Assembly (NCBI GenBank): GCA_018883785.1
Contig: JAHLFO010000003.1
Coordinates: 1 to 45,037 of the forward strand
Source of the DNA: Candidatus Bacteroides intestinipullorum
Lineage (GTDB): Bacteria; Bacteroidota; Bacteroidia; Bacteroidales; Bacteroidaceae
DNA length: 45,037 bases
Direction: 5' to 3'
The notes under the pieces are model-generated. The model was not told the DNA's origin. It was given only the letters and a program-made list of their open reading frames with translations, and searched no databases. A program made the translations under genes and the position numbers. Positions within the stretch are counted from its first letter, which is position 1; every line of letters begins with the position of its first letter. Positions 14,665 to 23,775 of the stretch are shown here, one piece after another.

Positions 14665-16080
14665 ATGATGATACGCTACCGCTATAAAATATCGAGCATA
14701 TTGTTGCAGGTTCTTGCGATGATGTGGCTGATTGTTTGTGGCCTTCCCGTCCAGGCGCAAACCACCAAGCAAGAACTGGATTCGCTGGTCGATGGCTTCA
14801 ATATGCGCATGGCTGCGGAGATAAACGCTTTTGAACACTACGCAGATTCGGTGAAAGAGGCTTATCAGGCCTATCTGGAGAAAGCTACTGCCGAATTCAA
14901 TCGCTATACGAACAAAATCCAAAAAATTTGGGGAGGAGACTCGATAATCTTGGATTCCAGATATGAATGGGTGGAATATAGTAACGATTTCCAAGCACGT
15001 TCCATTGTGAATTTTGAGCAAGGCAATGCTCGGGTGGAAGTTGCCGTGGATCTGGATGCGAGCCAGGAAGAGATTGACGAGAAACTGACCGAAGCCTTGT
15101 ATCGGTTGATGGTCAGCCGGGGGAGCACCTGTCCCTATCCTTCGCAGGTGGACCAGTCCCGGCCGATTACAAAGAATCCGGTATTGGACGGGTTGCTGGA
15201 CTTGTCCGGTTATCACCTCGATAGCGCGGCGGCAAAAGGCAAGGAGCTGAGGTATTCGGCCACGGCAGCGAAGAAGATGCCTCCCCAGCCTGTAGTCAGA
15301 GGGGGCGAGCTGGGCATTCCCCGGAGGACAGATACCTCCCGACATTCGCCCAAAGACAAACCGCTGGCGCGAACCAAATTGGAGAAGGAGAAAGGAAAAC
15401 TGGCGGACGAAAAGCAGACGAACGAAAAGGAAACCATTGCTTATCAAGTAGCCAGGCAGAGCCGCAAATCTGTTACCCAAGTGACAGGGGAAGACGGGCG
15501 TAAGCGCAAGGTGGTTCATATCCAGATGCCTTTGGTGCATGACAACCTGTCCAAGTCAGCTGCGTTGTACAAGGACATCGTGCGCAAGTATAGCGAGCGT
15601 TTCTGCATAGAGCAGCCACTGATTTTCGCGGTTATCGAGCAGGAATCTGCTTTCAATCCGGAGGCTGTCAGTTCTGCTCCGGCCTACGGGCTGATGCAGC
15701 TGGTCCCGACATCCGGTGGGGTACATGCCTACAGTTTCGTTTATGGGGTAGAAAAAGTTCCGACAAAGAGTTATTTGTTTGATCCGGAACGGAATATCGA
15801 GTTGGGAACTGCGTACCTGCGTATTTTGTATAATATGTTCGATCGCGTCAATGACTCGGATTGCAGACGACTGTGTGTAATAGCCGGTTATAATACCGGC
15901 GCGGGCAATGTGAGCCGAGCATTTATCGGATCGACACGGCTGAGCAATGCCTATGATGAAATCAATAAGTTTAGTTATCGCCAGCTTTATCGGCACCTGA
16001 CTCATCATTTGAACACAGCCGAAGCCCGCAATTATGTGAAGGGGGTGACCAAACGGAGAGAGAAATATATTAAGAAATAG
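14665..16080 (+). CDS. MltC-like lytic murein transglycosylase
   Basis: A 471-residue exported enzyme. The signal peptide is at about 1-32 (ending PVQAQ, type I, not a lipoprotein). A DUF3393-like domain at about 60-150 (IWGGDSIILDSRYEWVEY, then ARSIVNFEQGNARVEV) matches the N-domain of E. coli MltC. A charged linker spans about 200-290. The SLT domain at about 300-460 has the catalytic Glu327 in EQESAFNPEAVSS, followed by YGLMQLVPTSGG and VIAGYNTGAGN. It cleaves peptidoglycan to 1,6-anhydro ends in the periplasm. The next gene starts 18 nt later, so it probably heads the operon and ties it to the cell envelope. Confidence 0.88.
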   Translation: MMIRYRYKISSILLQVLAMMWLIVCGLPVQAQTTKQELDSLVDGFNMRMAAEINAFEHYADSVKEAYQAYLEKATAEFNRYTNKIQKIWGGDSIILDSRYEWVEYSNDFQARSIVNFEQGNARVEVAVDLDASQEEIDEKLTEALYRLMVSRGSTCPYPSQVDQSRPITKNPVLDGLLDLSGYHLDSAAAKGKELRYSATAAKKMPPQPVVRGGELGIPRRTDTSRHSPKDKPLARTKLEKEKGKLADEKQTNEKETIAYQVARQSRKSVTQVTGEDGRKRKVVHIQMPLVHDNLSKSAALYKDIVRKYSERFCIEQPLIFAVIEQESAFNPEAVSSAPAYGLMQLVPTSGGVHAYSFVYGVEKVPTKSYLFDPERNIELGTAYLRILYNMFDRVNDSDCRRLCVIAGYNTGAGNVSRAFIGSTRLSNAYDEINKFSYRQLYRHLTHHLNTAEARNYVKGVTKRREKYIKK

Positions 16081-16098
16081 CATAATCCTTAAAATTTG

Positions 16099-17817
16099 AT
16101 GCCTATGTTTTGTCCTGAATGTGGTAGCCGATTAGACGCTGACATGGCTTTCTGTCCGGAATGTGGAATGCGGGTGGAACATGAGCCTGCTGACGATATG
16201 GAGAGCCCGGCATTAAAGGGTATCTTGTTTACCCACATCCCCAGACTGGCTCGCAAGCTCTCGGTCGACCCGCAGGAGATCATCCACCTGTTGACCTCCT
16301 TTATGCAACAAAAGGCGGAGCAAGGTGTCTTTTACCAGTTGGCAAATGCTGGAGCAGTCGCATCCAAAGGTCTTTTTAACCGGAGTAAAAGTCTCGCTCA
16401 GGATGCGCCTTGGCATGAGTACGCCGATGTGCTCAAACAAATTCACGATGAAGAAGCGGAAAGAGGGGAAGAACCGTCCACGTTCCTGTTCATTCTGGGT
16501 GGTGATGACATCATCCCCATGCCTGCCATTCCCCATTATTTGGGCGACCAAGCTGGGGATGCAGAGAAGACTATAGATACAGACTTGTTGTATGCCTATC
16601 CGTATGGTGCCCAGATGGATGAAGCAATCTGTTCCGGGCAGTTGTTCTTTCAGAAGGCGTTGTTCTATATCGGCCGGTTGCCGCTGGCGACAGATGCCGT
16701 ATTCCAGGATCTTGCTGACTACCTGCAACGCGATGTGGACAATCGGGTGATTGAGGTCGATGCAGGATATGGGCAATGTGATCCCCATTGGATGAAAGTA
16801 ACCGCCCAAGTGACCGGCCGGATAAGCCGGGAGCAGTTGTTCCCACGCTATAATTCCTTGCCAAAAGAGATATTGTATGGCTCGTTGTTTTTGACGCCTG
16901 AAGTGGATCATCAAGTGATAGGCCGGGTGTTCAATCCCAACGCGCAATTGCTTTTCTTCAATCTCCATGGAGGTGCAGCCCGGGAAACCTCCTATTTCCT
17001 GGGTCAATCCTTGAAGGATCCTACAGACTGGAGGGTTGCCATCTTTCCGGAAGTGATTGCTACGTGCAGTCATCCGAATGTGATAGTTTCCGAGGCTTGC
17101 TATGGTGCCCGCTTCATTGGTTTCGACAAGGCGCATAGCATGCTCCTGTCCGCTATGTCCGCAAATACGTTGCTCTACGTGGGGGCATCTCGTGTGGCGT
17201 ACGGGCAGGCAGACCCGCATGATCCCGGCAGTCCTGTCCGCTTGAGCAATGCGGACGTTATTACCGGAGAATTCGTGAACCACATGCTGGATGGCATGCC
17301 TGCAGGCGTCGCATTGTTTGAAGCCCGAAGCCGACTGTGCGAGATGGCGGAGGTCGGGCCGGTGGAATCGACTACGCTGGTGGAGTTCAACCTGTTCGGC
17401 GACCCGACGCTGGGCATCGTGAACCGTAAGATGGGTACGGCTTCGATGGCAGCTGTAGGGTCTCGTATCGGTGCCTTGTTCGGTTCGGCAACGGCTTCCG
17501 GTAGGTTGGAAAATGTCCCCATTGCAGTAGGGGAAGATGCGAAGCCGATGTCTTTGCTGGCGCAAGTGCGGGCGCAGGTAGATGCCAATCTCGCAGAAAT
17601 CCAGTCGAGAATCAATGAGCAGCTCTACAAGCAATGGGGGATCAGCCCCAGAAAGCCTGTTCGCATGAGCCGGACAACGTCCTTGGGCGGGCAAAAAGGT
17701 TATGAGATGTTGTATAATCTGGATGAGTCTGGCAAGGTACCGGACGGTTTTTACAATCAGCTTAGTGTCTCTTCCGACCTGAATGGGGAAATAAAAAGCG
17801 TCAGAGTAACTAAATAA
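16099..17817 (+). CDS. Zinc-ribbon protein with C25 (gingipain)-like caspase-fold protease domain, no signal peptide
   Basis: A 572-residue protein. The start is ATG at 16099; ATG at 16105 is equally possible and an upstream TTG is unlikely. An N-terminal zinc ribbon has Cys5, Cys8, Cys19 and Cys22. Helices follow to about 120, then a caspase-like alpha/beta fold: FILGGDDIIP at 131-140, the His290 motif LLFFNLHGG, the nucleophile Cys334 in VSEACYGARF, and NLFGDPT at 431-437. These pieces match peptidase family C25, clan CD. Gingipains are secreted, whereas this protein has no signal peptide and carries an intracellular-type zinc ribbon, so it should act in the cytoplasm. It lies 24 nt upstream of the SPFH gene. 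The substrate is unknown. I am fairly sure of the fold, less so of activity. Confidence 0.75.
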   Translation: MPMFCPECGSRLDADMAFCPECGMRVEHEPADDMESPALKGILFTHIPRLARKLSVDPQEIIHLLTSFMQQKAEQGVFYQLANAGAVASKGLFNRSKSLAQDAPWHEYADVLKQIHDEEAERGEEPSTFLFILGGDDIIPMPAIPHYLGDQAGDAEKTIDTDLLYAYPYGAQMDEAICSGQLFFQKALFYIGRLPLATDAVFQDLADYLQRDVDNRVIEVDAGYGQCDPHWMKVTAQVTGRISREQLFPRYNSLPKEILYGSLFLTPEVDHQVIGRVFNPNAQLLFFNLHGGAARETSYFLGQSLKDPTDWRVAIFPEVIATCSHPNVIVSEACYGARFIGFDKAHSMLLSAMSANTLLYVGASRVAYGQADPHDPGSPVRLSNADVITGEFVNHMLDGMPAGVALFEARSRLCEMAEVGPVESTTLVEFNLFGDPTLGIVNRKMGTASMAAVGSRIGALFGSATASGRLENVPIAVGEDAKPMSLLAQVRAQVDANLAEIQSRINEQLYKQWGISPRKPVRMSRTTSLGGQKGYEMLYNLDESGKVPDGFYNQLSVSSDLNGEIKSVRVTK

Positions 17818-17841
17818 TGTTTAATCTAAAAATAACGACAG

Positions 17842-20022
17842 ATGAATTGTTCTAAATGTGGTGCTCCGTTAAAGCCTGGTGCCAAGTTTTGTGTAAAGTG
17901 TGGAAGTCGGGTTTCCGAAAATATACAGGGAATAACGCAGCTTCAGAATCAGTCGGTTGAAGGTCGGCACGCAGGTAAGGATGACAGAGAGGATCTGGTC
18001 GTGACCAACCAACGTATGCTTTGGAATATCATGCCCGGCCAGGTGGCACGTGTCATTACCGAGCAAGAGATGGCCAACTATCAGCAGGTTGAAGGCATTA
18101 TCATCGCCGAGGGCACGACGGCCTTTATCCGGGCCAATGGGGCAACGATAGCCACGATCAGCGGCGGCTCTTATGCTTTTCAGGCTAGACAGGCCACGTT
18201 TGGTGAGAGGGTGATGGCATCTATCAATAATGCGTGGCAAGTCATAATCGATTTGTTCAAGAGCCGACGGAAACAATTGGAGGGCAAATCCGAACAGGAT
18301 GAGAGGATTGAGATGTACGCCCGACAGCAGCGTGAGATCTTTGCGCAAGCCAAAGCCGGTGCTTCTTTCTCGGTTGTCATTCTACTGAATAGAGCTTTTC
18401 CTATGCTTGTAGGGGCTAAGCGGGAGCATTTGGACGATTACAAGGACTTCAAGCCGATGCTCATCCATACTCTGCATCATGATCTGAATGTAGGTGTGAA
18501 TGCCTATTTCCGGATAAAAAAGCAGGAAGAATTCATCCTGCATTATCTGGTGGACAATCAATCCTTGAATACGGCAGCATTGATTCATGAAATTGCCGAC
18601 ACGATGAGGACCACCATTCAGGAAGTTCTGTACGATCAATCGGTGACCTCCAATCGGATACCTGGCGAACTGTTTCCGGTGATTAAAGAACGGTTGAACG
18701 AGGCGGCCGAGGACGCATTCTGGGGATTGGAGATTGTGCGTATCGTAGAGATCTCGGCAGACAATGAGGATATACAGCGGTTCAATGAACTCAGCCACGA
18801 GCTGTACCTTTCTGAACAGGAATTGGATTATCTGCGTCGCACGAACGACTTTAAGAACCGTCTTGCCGATGTGAACAACAGTCAACTGGTACATACGGCG
18901 CGCACAGCTGTGGAATTACAGCAGAGACTCAATGAAATCAATAGGGACCGGTTGCTGACTGCGGACGAAATGGACAAGTTTGTCCTGTTGCTTGAAAACG
19001 AGCGTTTGCTCCGCGAAGCACGTACCGCCGATGAACGGGAAGCTGCCCTTGCCGAGATTGAAAGGACCAGACTGCTCCGTGAGGATGACTTGGCAGAAAT
19101 CAGGGCGTTGAGCGAGCAGCATGCCTATCAGCGCGGCATGGCTCTGCGGCTGTCGCAACTCAAAGACAGTATTGAGTTCGAGCGATTGCGTATGCAAGGA
19201 GCGAATGATATGATGGTGGAAAAAGCCAAGACGGAACTTCACATTCGGCAAATGCTTGAGGATCAAACGGCAGCAAACAGGCAGCGGGATGCCGATTTTG
19301 ATTACCAACAGCGGCAGCGGGATGCCGATCTGCAATTCGAACAGCGGAAACGCGAACACGAATTGGAGATGGAGGAAGACAAGCAACAGCAGGAAAGGCT
19401 GATGCAAATCCTGCAAGCTCAGGAGACAGGCAGGGAAAACGAGCGGAGGCATCAGGCCAACATGCAGGCGCAACAATTTGCGCACAAAGAGAATTTGGCC
19501 AATATCCAAAGCAACCTGACGCCTGAACAAATACTGGCCATGAGTGGTGGAGATGTGGCTTTGGAATTCGCCCGTTCATATACTGCCCGTAGTAATGCAG
19601 ATGTGGAAAGGGCGGTCGGCGAACGGCTGAGTGAAGAGCAACACCGAAATCAAGAGATGATGTATCAGTTGATGAACCGTATGTTGGACAATCAGGCCAA
19701 TCAAACGAATTTGCAAGCACAACAGACATTCTACCAGCAACAGAGGGCGGACAATGCTTATAGTCAGTCTTTGGACTATACCACAAGACAGGGGACTACC
19801 CCCAGCAGACCTGTCAGCCGACCTTTGCAGCAAGAACAGTCAGTCTCGCCCGTACCGCCAACTTTGCCAGAATCATCTGTATCTCCAGTAGTTTCAAAGA
19901 CTTCTGAGAGTCTGAGTGCAAAGCAAGATCTGGTGGAAAATGAAAAAATATTTTGCCCGGGGTGTGGTGCTTCATTGAGCAAAGGCACCAAGGTATGCCC
20001 GGAGTGCGGTGAACAAGTTTAA
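17842..20022 (+). CDS. SPFH/virion-core-like coiled-coil protein with zinc ribbons at both ends
   Basis: A 726-residue protein. The N-terminal zinc ribbon has Cys3, Cys6, Cys17 and Cys20. A band-7/SPFH-type domain lies at about 50-310 (LVVTNQRMLWNIMPGQVARVI, then the GVNAYFRIKKQEEFI and DEDI-type segments), resembling the YdjI/virion-core-like branch. A very long charged coiled coil follows at about 320-590, rich in R, E, Q and D. A Pro/Ser/Gln-rich linker leads to a C-terminal zinc ribbon with Cys705, Cys708, Cys719 and Cys722. SPFH proteins form oligomeric rings or scaffolds at membranes; YdjI recruits phage-shock machinery in Bacillus. No TM helix is evident. It probably scaffolds the neighbouring zinc-ribbon proteins, which is inference. 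Confidence 0.78.
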   Translation: MNCSKCGAPLKPGAKFCVKCGSRVSENIQGITQLQNQSVEGRHAGKDDREDLVVTNQRMLWNIMPGQVARVITEQEMANYQQVEGIIIAEGTTAFIRANGATIATISGGSYAFQARQATFGERVMASINNAWQVIIDLFKSRRKQLEGKSEQDERIEMYARQQREIFAQAKAGASFSVVILLNRAFPMLVGAKREHLDDYKDFKPMLIHTLHHDLNVGVNAYFRIKKQEEFILHYLVDNQSLNTAALIHEIADTMRTTIQEVLYDQSVTSNRIPGELFPVIKERLNEAAEDAFWGLEIVRIVEISADNEDIQRFNELSHELYLSEQELDYLRRTNDFKNRLADVNNSQLVHTARTAVELQQRLNEINRDRLLTADEMDKFVLLLENERLLREARTADEREAALAEIERTRLLREDDLAEIRALSEQHAYQRGMALRLSQLKDSIEFERLRMQGANDMMVEKAKTELHIRQMLEDQTAANRQRDADFDYQQRQRDADLQFEQRKREHELEMEEDKQQQERLMQILQAQETGRENERRHQANMQAQQFAHKENLANIQSNLTPEQILAMSGGDVALEFARSYTARSNADVERAVGERLSEEQHRNQEMMYQLMNRMLDNQANQTNLQAQQTFYQQQRADNAYSQSLDYTTRQGTTPSRPVSRPLQQEQSVSPVPPTLPESSVSPVVSKTSESLSAKQDLVENEKIFCPGCGASLSKGTKVCPECGEQV

Positions 20023-20052
20023 GGGTCATGCTATTGCTAAATAGAAAAACGA

Positions 20053-20442
20053 ATGGATACCTATAAAGGTCATATTGAATACAGGTTGGCTGGCCAGGGT
20101 TCAAAATCAGAAGGCTTTGTAGTTTCTCTGATTACTTCGGCCGGAATATCATATAGATTATACCGAAAAGGAGCCTTTGAGATCAATGACAGCTTTTTCA
20201 AGCCGTTTGATCAGCAGGAAGTTGAGATCAGGGGTGAATTGGAGGATACAGGATTTATATGCGTGGTTTCTGTCGAGCTTTCCGATGGGAAGCTCATCCC
20301 TGTGCCAGGCCTGCCCTCGTTTCCATCAGATCTGGCTTTTCATCCGGAAGATGAGAGTGAGGATGGGGCAAGTGATAGAGGTGAAGAAAACCAAGCCGGT
20401 AAAAAACAATCCGGTACTCATATTGAGAAAGAAGAAGAGTAA
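20053..20442 (+). CDS. Small beta-rich protein of unknown function
   Basis: A 129-residue protein that I do not recognise. The first 90 residues alternate in a beta-like pattern (GFVVSLITSAGISYRLYRKG, then FKPFDQQEVEIRGELEDTGFICVVSVE), reminiscent of small OB-like barrels in which a V-x-G-x-L strand is followed by a final strand. The last 40 residues are acidic and basic, look disordered, and end in a Glu run. There is no signal peptide. It is placed 30 nt after the SPFH gene and 21 nt before the zinc-ribbon/Sel1 gene, so it probably belongs to the same cytoplasmic assembly. Confidence 0.7.
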   Translation: MDTYKGHIEYRLAGQGSKSEGFVVSLITSAGISYRLYRKGAFEINDSFFKPFDQQEVEIRGELEDTGFICVVSVELSDGKLIPVPGLPSFPSDLAFHPEDESEDGASDRGEENQAGKKQSGTHIEKEEE

Positions 20443-20463
20443 CAATTTTAAAAGAAAAAGGAA

Positions 20464-21510
20464 ATGAATACAAACAAATTTTGTCCGTCGTGTGGAGAAC
20501 CGGTCACTCCGGATATGAAATCATGTCCCAACTGCGGAGAAATTCTTGTGGACGAAGGTGCCTCGCAAACCCGTAAAAGTGAGGCTTTGGGAAAGGCACA
20601 AGCTGTAATGGGAGAGCCAGAATCGTCCATGGATGGTATCCAGATAGGCAGCAGGAGTAATGTGGTGGGGGATATCATGGGGCGTAAGATTGAGGCGCAG
20701 TCCATGACCGAGAATACCCATACGCATGTGGAGGCCAATACGACAAATAGTGTCAGCACTTCAAATGTGGACAATTCGCAGAAGGTGGTCAACTCCAATA
20801 CGAATAATGTCACCTATAATATCATTTACCAGAACACCGGTCAAGCAGGTCCACAAATGCCAAATCCTGGGCCGGACATACCTGGTTTTAATCCGGCTCA
20901 ACCCAAGCAGGCCAACTCGATGCCGCATACAGTTCCGAATCTGAATAGTTCGAAAGGCTTCGGTGCGAAATCTGGGGCAGCCAGCAATCTGGGTGGCAAA
21001 GCTCCAGACGGGGGAGGAAACTCCAATGGCAGTAAGATGAAAATCATTGCGGTGTGTGTCGGGCTAGTCATTGTCATAGGCTTGTATTTTGCTTTGAAAA
21101 CGCCGGGAGGAACAGTTTCTCCTCAAAAGGAGGATGCCTTTAAAGAGCAGGTGGAAGAAGCCGCAGAAAACCGTTCGGCAGAACCCTCTGTTGCCGGATC
21201 GGCATCCGGCATTGATGAGGCTGCTCCCAAGGCTAGCAGGTCAATCCCAGTAAGCCCGAAAACACCAACTCCAGCGGCAGAGAAAGTGGTAGATTCCAAC
21301 TACGAAAAAGGAATGAAAGCTTACCAGTCCAAAGAAGGATTGGAAGCTATCCAATATTTTAAGTCTTCAGGTAGTGCCGAGTCGAACTATATGTTGGGTG
21401 TCATTTACGAGCAAGGGTGCGGCAATGTGGCGACTAATGCCATGATGGCTCGGAAATATTATAAGGCAGCAGCCAAGATGGGAAGTGAAGCCGCCAAAGC
21501 AAAGTTGTAG
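20464..21510 (+). CDS. Zinc-ribbon, single-TM, Sel1-repeat protein
   Basis: A 348-residue protein. A zinc ribbon has Cys7, Cys10, Cys21 and Cys24. A polar segment at about 50-115 contains a D-G-x-x-I-G-S-x-x-x-V-x-G-D stretch. An Asn/Thr-rich and then Gly/Pro-rich linker follows, one transmembrane helix at about 193-210, a low-complexity linker, and a C-terminal TPR/Sel1-like repeat pair at about 285-348 (MLGVIYEQGCG, MARKYYKAAAKMGSEAA). The topology would place the ribbon in the cytoplasm and the Sel1 part in the periplasm. Sharing the ribbon with the protease and SPFH proteins, it could link them to the envelope proteins encoded downstream. Function unknown. Confidence 0.75.
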   Translation: MNTNKFCPSCGEPVTPDMKSCPNCGEILVDEGASQTRKSEALGKAQAVMGEPESSMDGIQIGSRSNVVGDIMGRKIEAQSMTENTHTHVEANTTNSVSTSNVDNSQKVVNSNTNNVTYNIIYQNTGQAGPQMPNPGPDIPGFNPAQPKQANSMPHTVPNLNSSKGFGAKSGAASNLGGKAPDGGGNSNGSKMKIIAVCVGLVIVIGLYFALKTPGGTVSPQKEDAFKEQVEEAAENRSAEPSVAGSASGIDEAAPKASRSIPVSPKTPTPAAEKVVDSNYEKGMKAYQSKEGLEAIQYFKSSGSAESNYMLGVIYEQGCGNVATNAMMARKYYKAAAKMGSEAAKAKL

Positions 21511-21557
21511 TTTTCCATGTAAATTAAGATTTTATTCACACTAAATATTTATTGATT

Positions 21558-22478
21558 ATGAATCACGTTGTTATGAAGAGAATTGGTCTGAACGTATTGT
21601 TCTTGATGTTATTCACATTGTTTGTTAACGCACAGGAGAGTAATTACAGAAAGCCTGTTATTGTGGTCAACTATTTTGATAAATCTTCAGGGTTCAGTGA
21701 TGGCGACTGCGAAGTAGTCAGAAATGCCGTACTGTCTTCTTTGTCAGGATATGAGAGACTGAGGGTCGTCGATGTGGAAACAGAGGCATCCATTGATGAA
21801 GAGACCAAACGCCGGTTGAAGGAAGCTGCATTGGCTGATGAACTTGCCCGCAGCGGCCAAATGAAGCAGCTGGGTGCTGATTATATTTTGGAAGGTAACC
21901 TTACCAAGTTGGAAACCAAACGCGAAAAAGATTCCAAAGGAAAGATTACGTTTGATGGTAAGTTGACCTATACTGTCAAAGTGGTCTCCACGGAGGACGG
22001 GACTGTGGCATACAGCAATAATTATGAAGCATCATCAAGTTCATCTGATACAGAAGCGGAGGCAAGGACAGAAGCTTTGAAAAAAGCCGGCGTAAGTTGT
22101 GCCTTGGTAGAGGCTGTGTGCCCGCTGAATGGCATTCTGATAGATCAGGATTATACAGAGAAGAAAGGCAAATTAAAAACCTGTTATATCAACTTGGGCG
22201 CAATTCACGGCGTGGAAGCAGGGATGTATTTTGATGTAAAGACATCGAAAAATGTTGCGGGTCGTACTGTATATAAAGATGTTGGTGTAATCAAGGTTGA
22301 AAGTGTGCTGGCCGACGACCTGTCAGAATGTTCTGTAATGAGACACGGAAAGGAGATTCTGCAAGCTATCAAGCAATATACGATGGATAAGACAACGAAT
22401 GAAGCAACAGCCAATCCTGTGGTGATAAGTTCACGGTGCACTTCAGGACGCTTTATTGATTTCTCTGGCTTATTTTGA
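21558..22478 (+). CDS. Exported CsgG/LpoB-like domain protein
   Basis: A 306-residue exported protein with the start ATG at 21558 (an in-frame TTG two codons earlier is less likely). The signal peptide ends near FVNAQ (about 26). The N-terminal domain at about 30-180 has the pattern of CsgG/LpoB/TolB-N type periplasmic domains: VIVVNYFD near the start, a conserved internal LGADYILEGNLTKLE, and a strand-rich TVKVVSTEDGTVAYSNNYEA. The C-terminal part has another beta domain (LGAIHGVEAGMYFDV). There is no lipobox. Its stop is 2 nt before the next ATG. It may regulate wall enzymes or form envelope complexes; both are inference. Confidence 0.65.
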   Translation: MNHVVMKRIGLNVLFLMLFTLFVNAQESNYRKPVIVVNYFDKSSGFSDGDCEVVRNAVLSSLSGYERLRVVDVETEASIDEETKRRLKEAALADELARSGQMKQLGADYILEGNLTKLETKREKDSKGKITFDGKLTYTVKVVSTEDGTVAYSNNYEASSSSSDTEAEARTEALKKAGVSCALVEAVCPLNGILIDQDYTEKKGKLKTCYINLGAIHGVEAGMYFDVKTSKNVAGRTVYKDVGVIKVESVLADDLSECSVMRHGKEILQAIKQYTMDKTTNEATANPVVISSRCTSGRFIDFSGLF

Positions 22479-22480
22479 TT

Positions 22481-23761
22481 ATGAGACGAATAAGCATTTT
22501 TCTAAGCATTCTGCTTTTCTGCCACTTCCTCGCATACGCTCAGTTGGGCAGCGATTGGCAGAAGGTCAAATGTGTATCCGGTGATGAGAACATTGCCGTG
22601 TTCACCTCCGAGGGTGAAGCATCAAAAAAGTCTGAGGTGGCCAAAGACGCGAAACGTCGTCTCTTTTATGCTTTGTTCTACAAAGGGGTTATTGGTTTCA
22701 ATGATACTCAGCCTTTGATTACGAATGACATCAAGAACTATACTCAGCCTTTCTTTGATGAATCCCAAAGGTATGAATCGTACATCCTTGACACGGAAGG
22801 CGCGGACGAGACCCGTAAGGTGAACAGAAAGCATCGGGCCGTATGTACCATCACCGTGAGCATCAAACTCCTGAAGAAATTTCTGACCGAATCGGGACTG
22901 ATGGAAAGTGAAGCTCCGGTTTTCGGTGAAGAAGGAGGCCCTCTGATGCCGACGATTATAGTAGTGCCCTATAGGAAAACTGGCGAGAACTATGCGGCCA
23001 TTTTAGAGAACGATTTTGACCGTCGTGTGGCAGTCGCTAATGTGCAGGACGGTTTCCGTTCAAGAAATGTCACTACCTATGACTTGGCAGCCGTGATCCG
23101 CTCAACCCAGAAGCGTGTAGCCTATGAGAATAACAGCAATGCGGCAGACTCCAATGACAAGCAGCTGTTGCAATCATCGGGAGCTGACGTCTATGTGGAA
23201 GTGGATATGATAAAGGACAATAACCTTCAGGGAACCCGCGTGTCCTTGGTGTTACGGGCTTATGAGACATCAACGGGTGCTTTGCTGGCCAGTAAAGATG
23301 GGTTTACCAAGAGGTATCCCAACGCGGGTAGCGACTTATTGGCCAAGTATGCCGTTCAGGATCATCTGCAGCCGTTTCTTGACGATATCTGTTCCCATTG
23401 GGACGGTTCTGGCAAGGGGACGAAGGGTTCCAACGGTACCCGTGTTGTCCTGCAATTTGCTATCGACGGCAGTTCCGCAACGACCTTCAACGATCCGGCT
23501 GGCCCGAACAACTATTCTTTGTCCAACATTGTAAGGCAATGGGTGAGAAAGAACTGCTATAAGGGGCAGTATCACTTGAAAGGTGTCATGGCCGAAAGCA
23601 TCATCTTCGATTCCGTGACCATGCCTCCTACGGATGTGGATGGTCTAGCCATGGATGCGGCACAGTTTGCATTCTTGTTGGAATCCTATCTTAAGGAAGA
23701 AATAGGAATTGACTGTTCCAGCCGGATTGATGGAAACAATATCCTGTTTACGGTATTTTAA
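22481..23761 (+). CDS. Exported protein of unknown function
   Basis: A 426-residue exported protein, start ATG at 22481. The signal peptide ends at about AYAQ (20). No catalytic motif is recognised. The middle contains TIIVVPYRKTGENYAAI and SSGADVYVEVDMIKDN, which resemble the paired alpha/beta units of CsgG/TolB-N-type domains. The first 120 residues contain an alanine- and lysine-rich helix like that of LPP20 proteins. I recall similar proteins being grouped under a Bacteroidetes DUF but cannot confirm the number. It is tightly spaced with both neighbours (2 and 14 nt) and therefore a co-translated member of the envelope half of this block. Confidence 0.7.
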   Translation: MRRISIFLSILLFCHFLAYAQLGSDWQKVKCVSGDENIAVFTSEGEASKKSEVAKDAKRRLFYALFYKGVIGFNDTQPLITNDIKNYTQPFFDESQRYESYILDTEGADETRKVNRKHRAVCTITVSIKLLKKFLTESGLMESEAPVFGEEGGPLMPTIIVVPYRKTGENYAAILENDFDRRVAVANVQDGFRSRNVTTYDLAAVIRSTQKRVAYENNSNAADSNDKQLLQSSGADVYVEVDMIKDNNLQGTRVSLVLRAYETSTGALLASKDGFTKRYPNAGSDLLAKYAVQDHLQPFLDDICSHWDGSGKGTKGSNGTRVVLQFAIDGSSATTFNDPAGPNNYSLSNIVRQWVRKNCYKGQYHLKGVMAESIIFDSVTMPPTDVDGLAMDAAQFAFLLESYLKEEIGIDCSSRIDGNNILFTVF

Positions 23762-23775
23762 TAGCTCTTCGTCTT

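Noticed and set aside
16096..16098. TTG start for the zinc-ribbon protease
   Set aside because: ATG codons at 16099 and 16105 directly precede the first zinc-ribbon cysteine and are the more likely starts.
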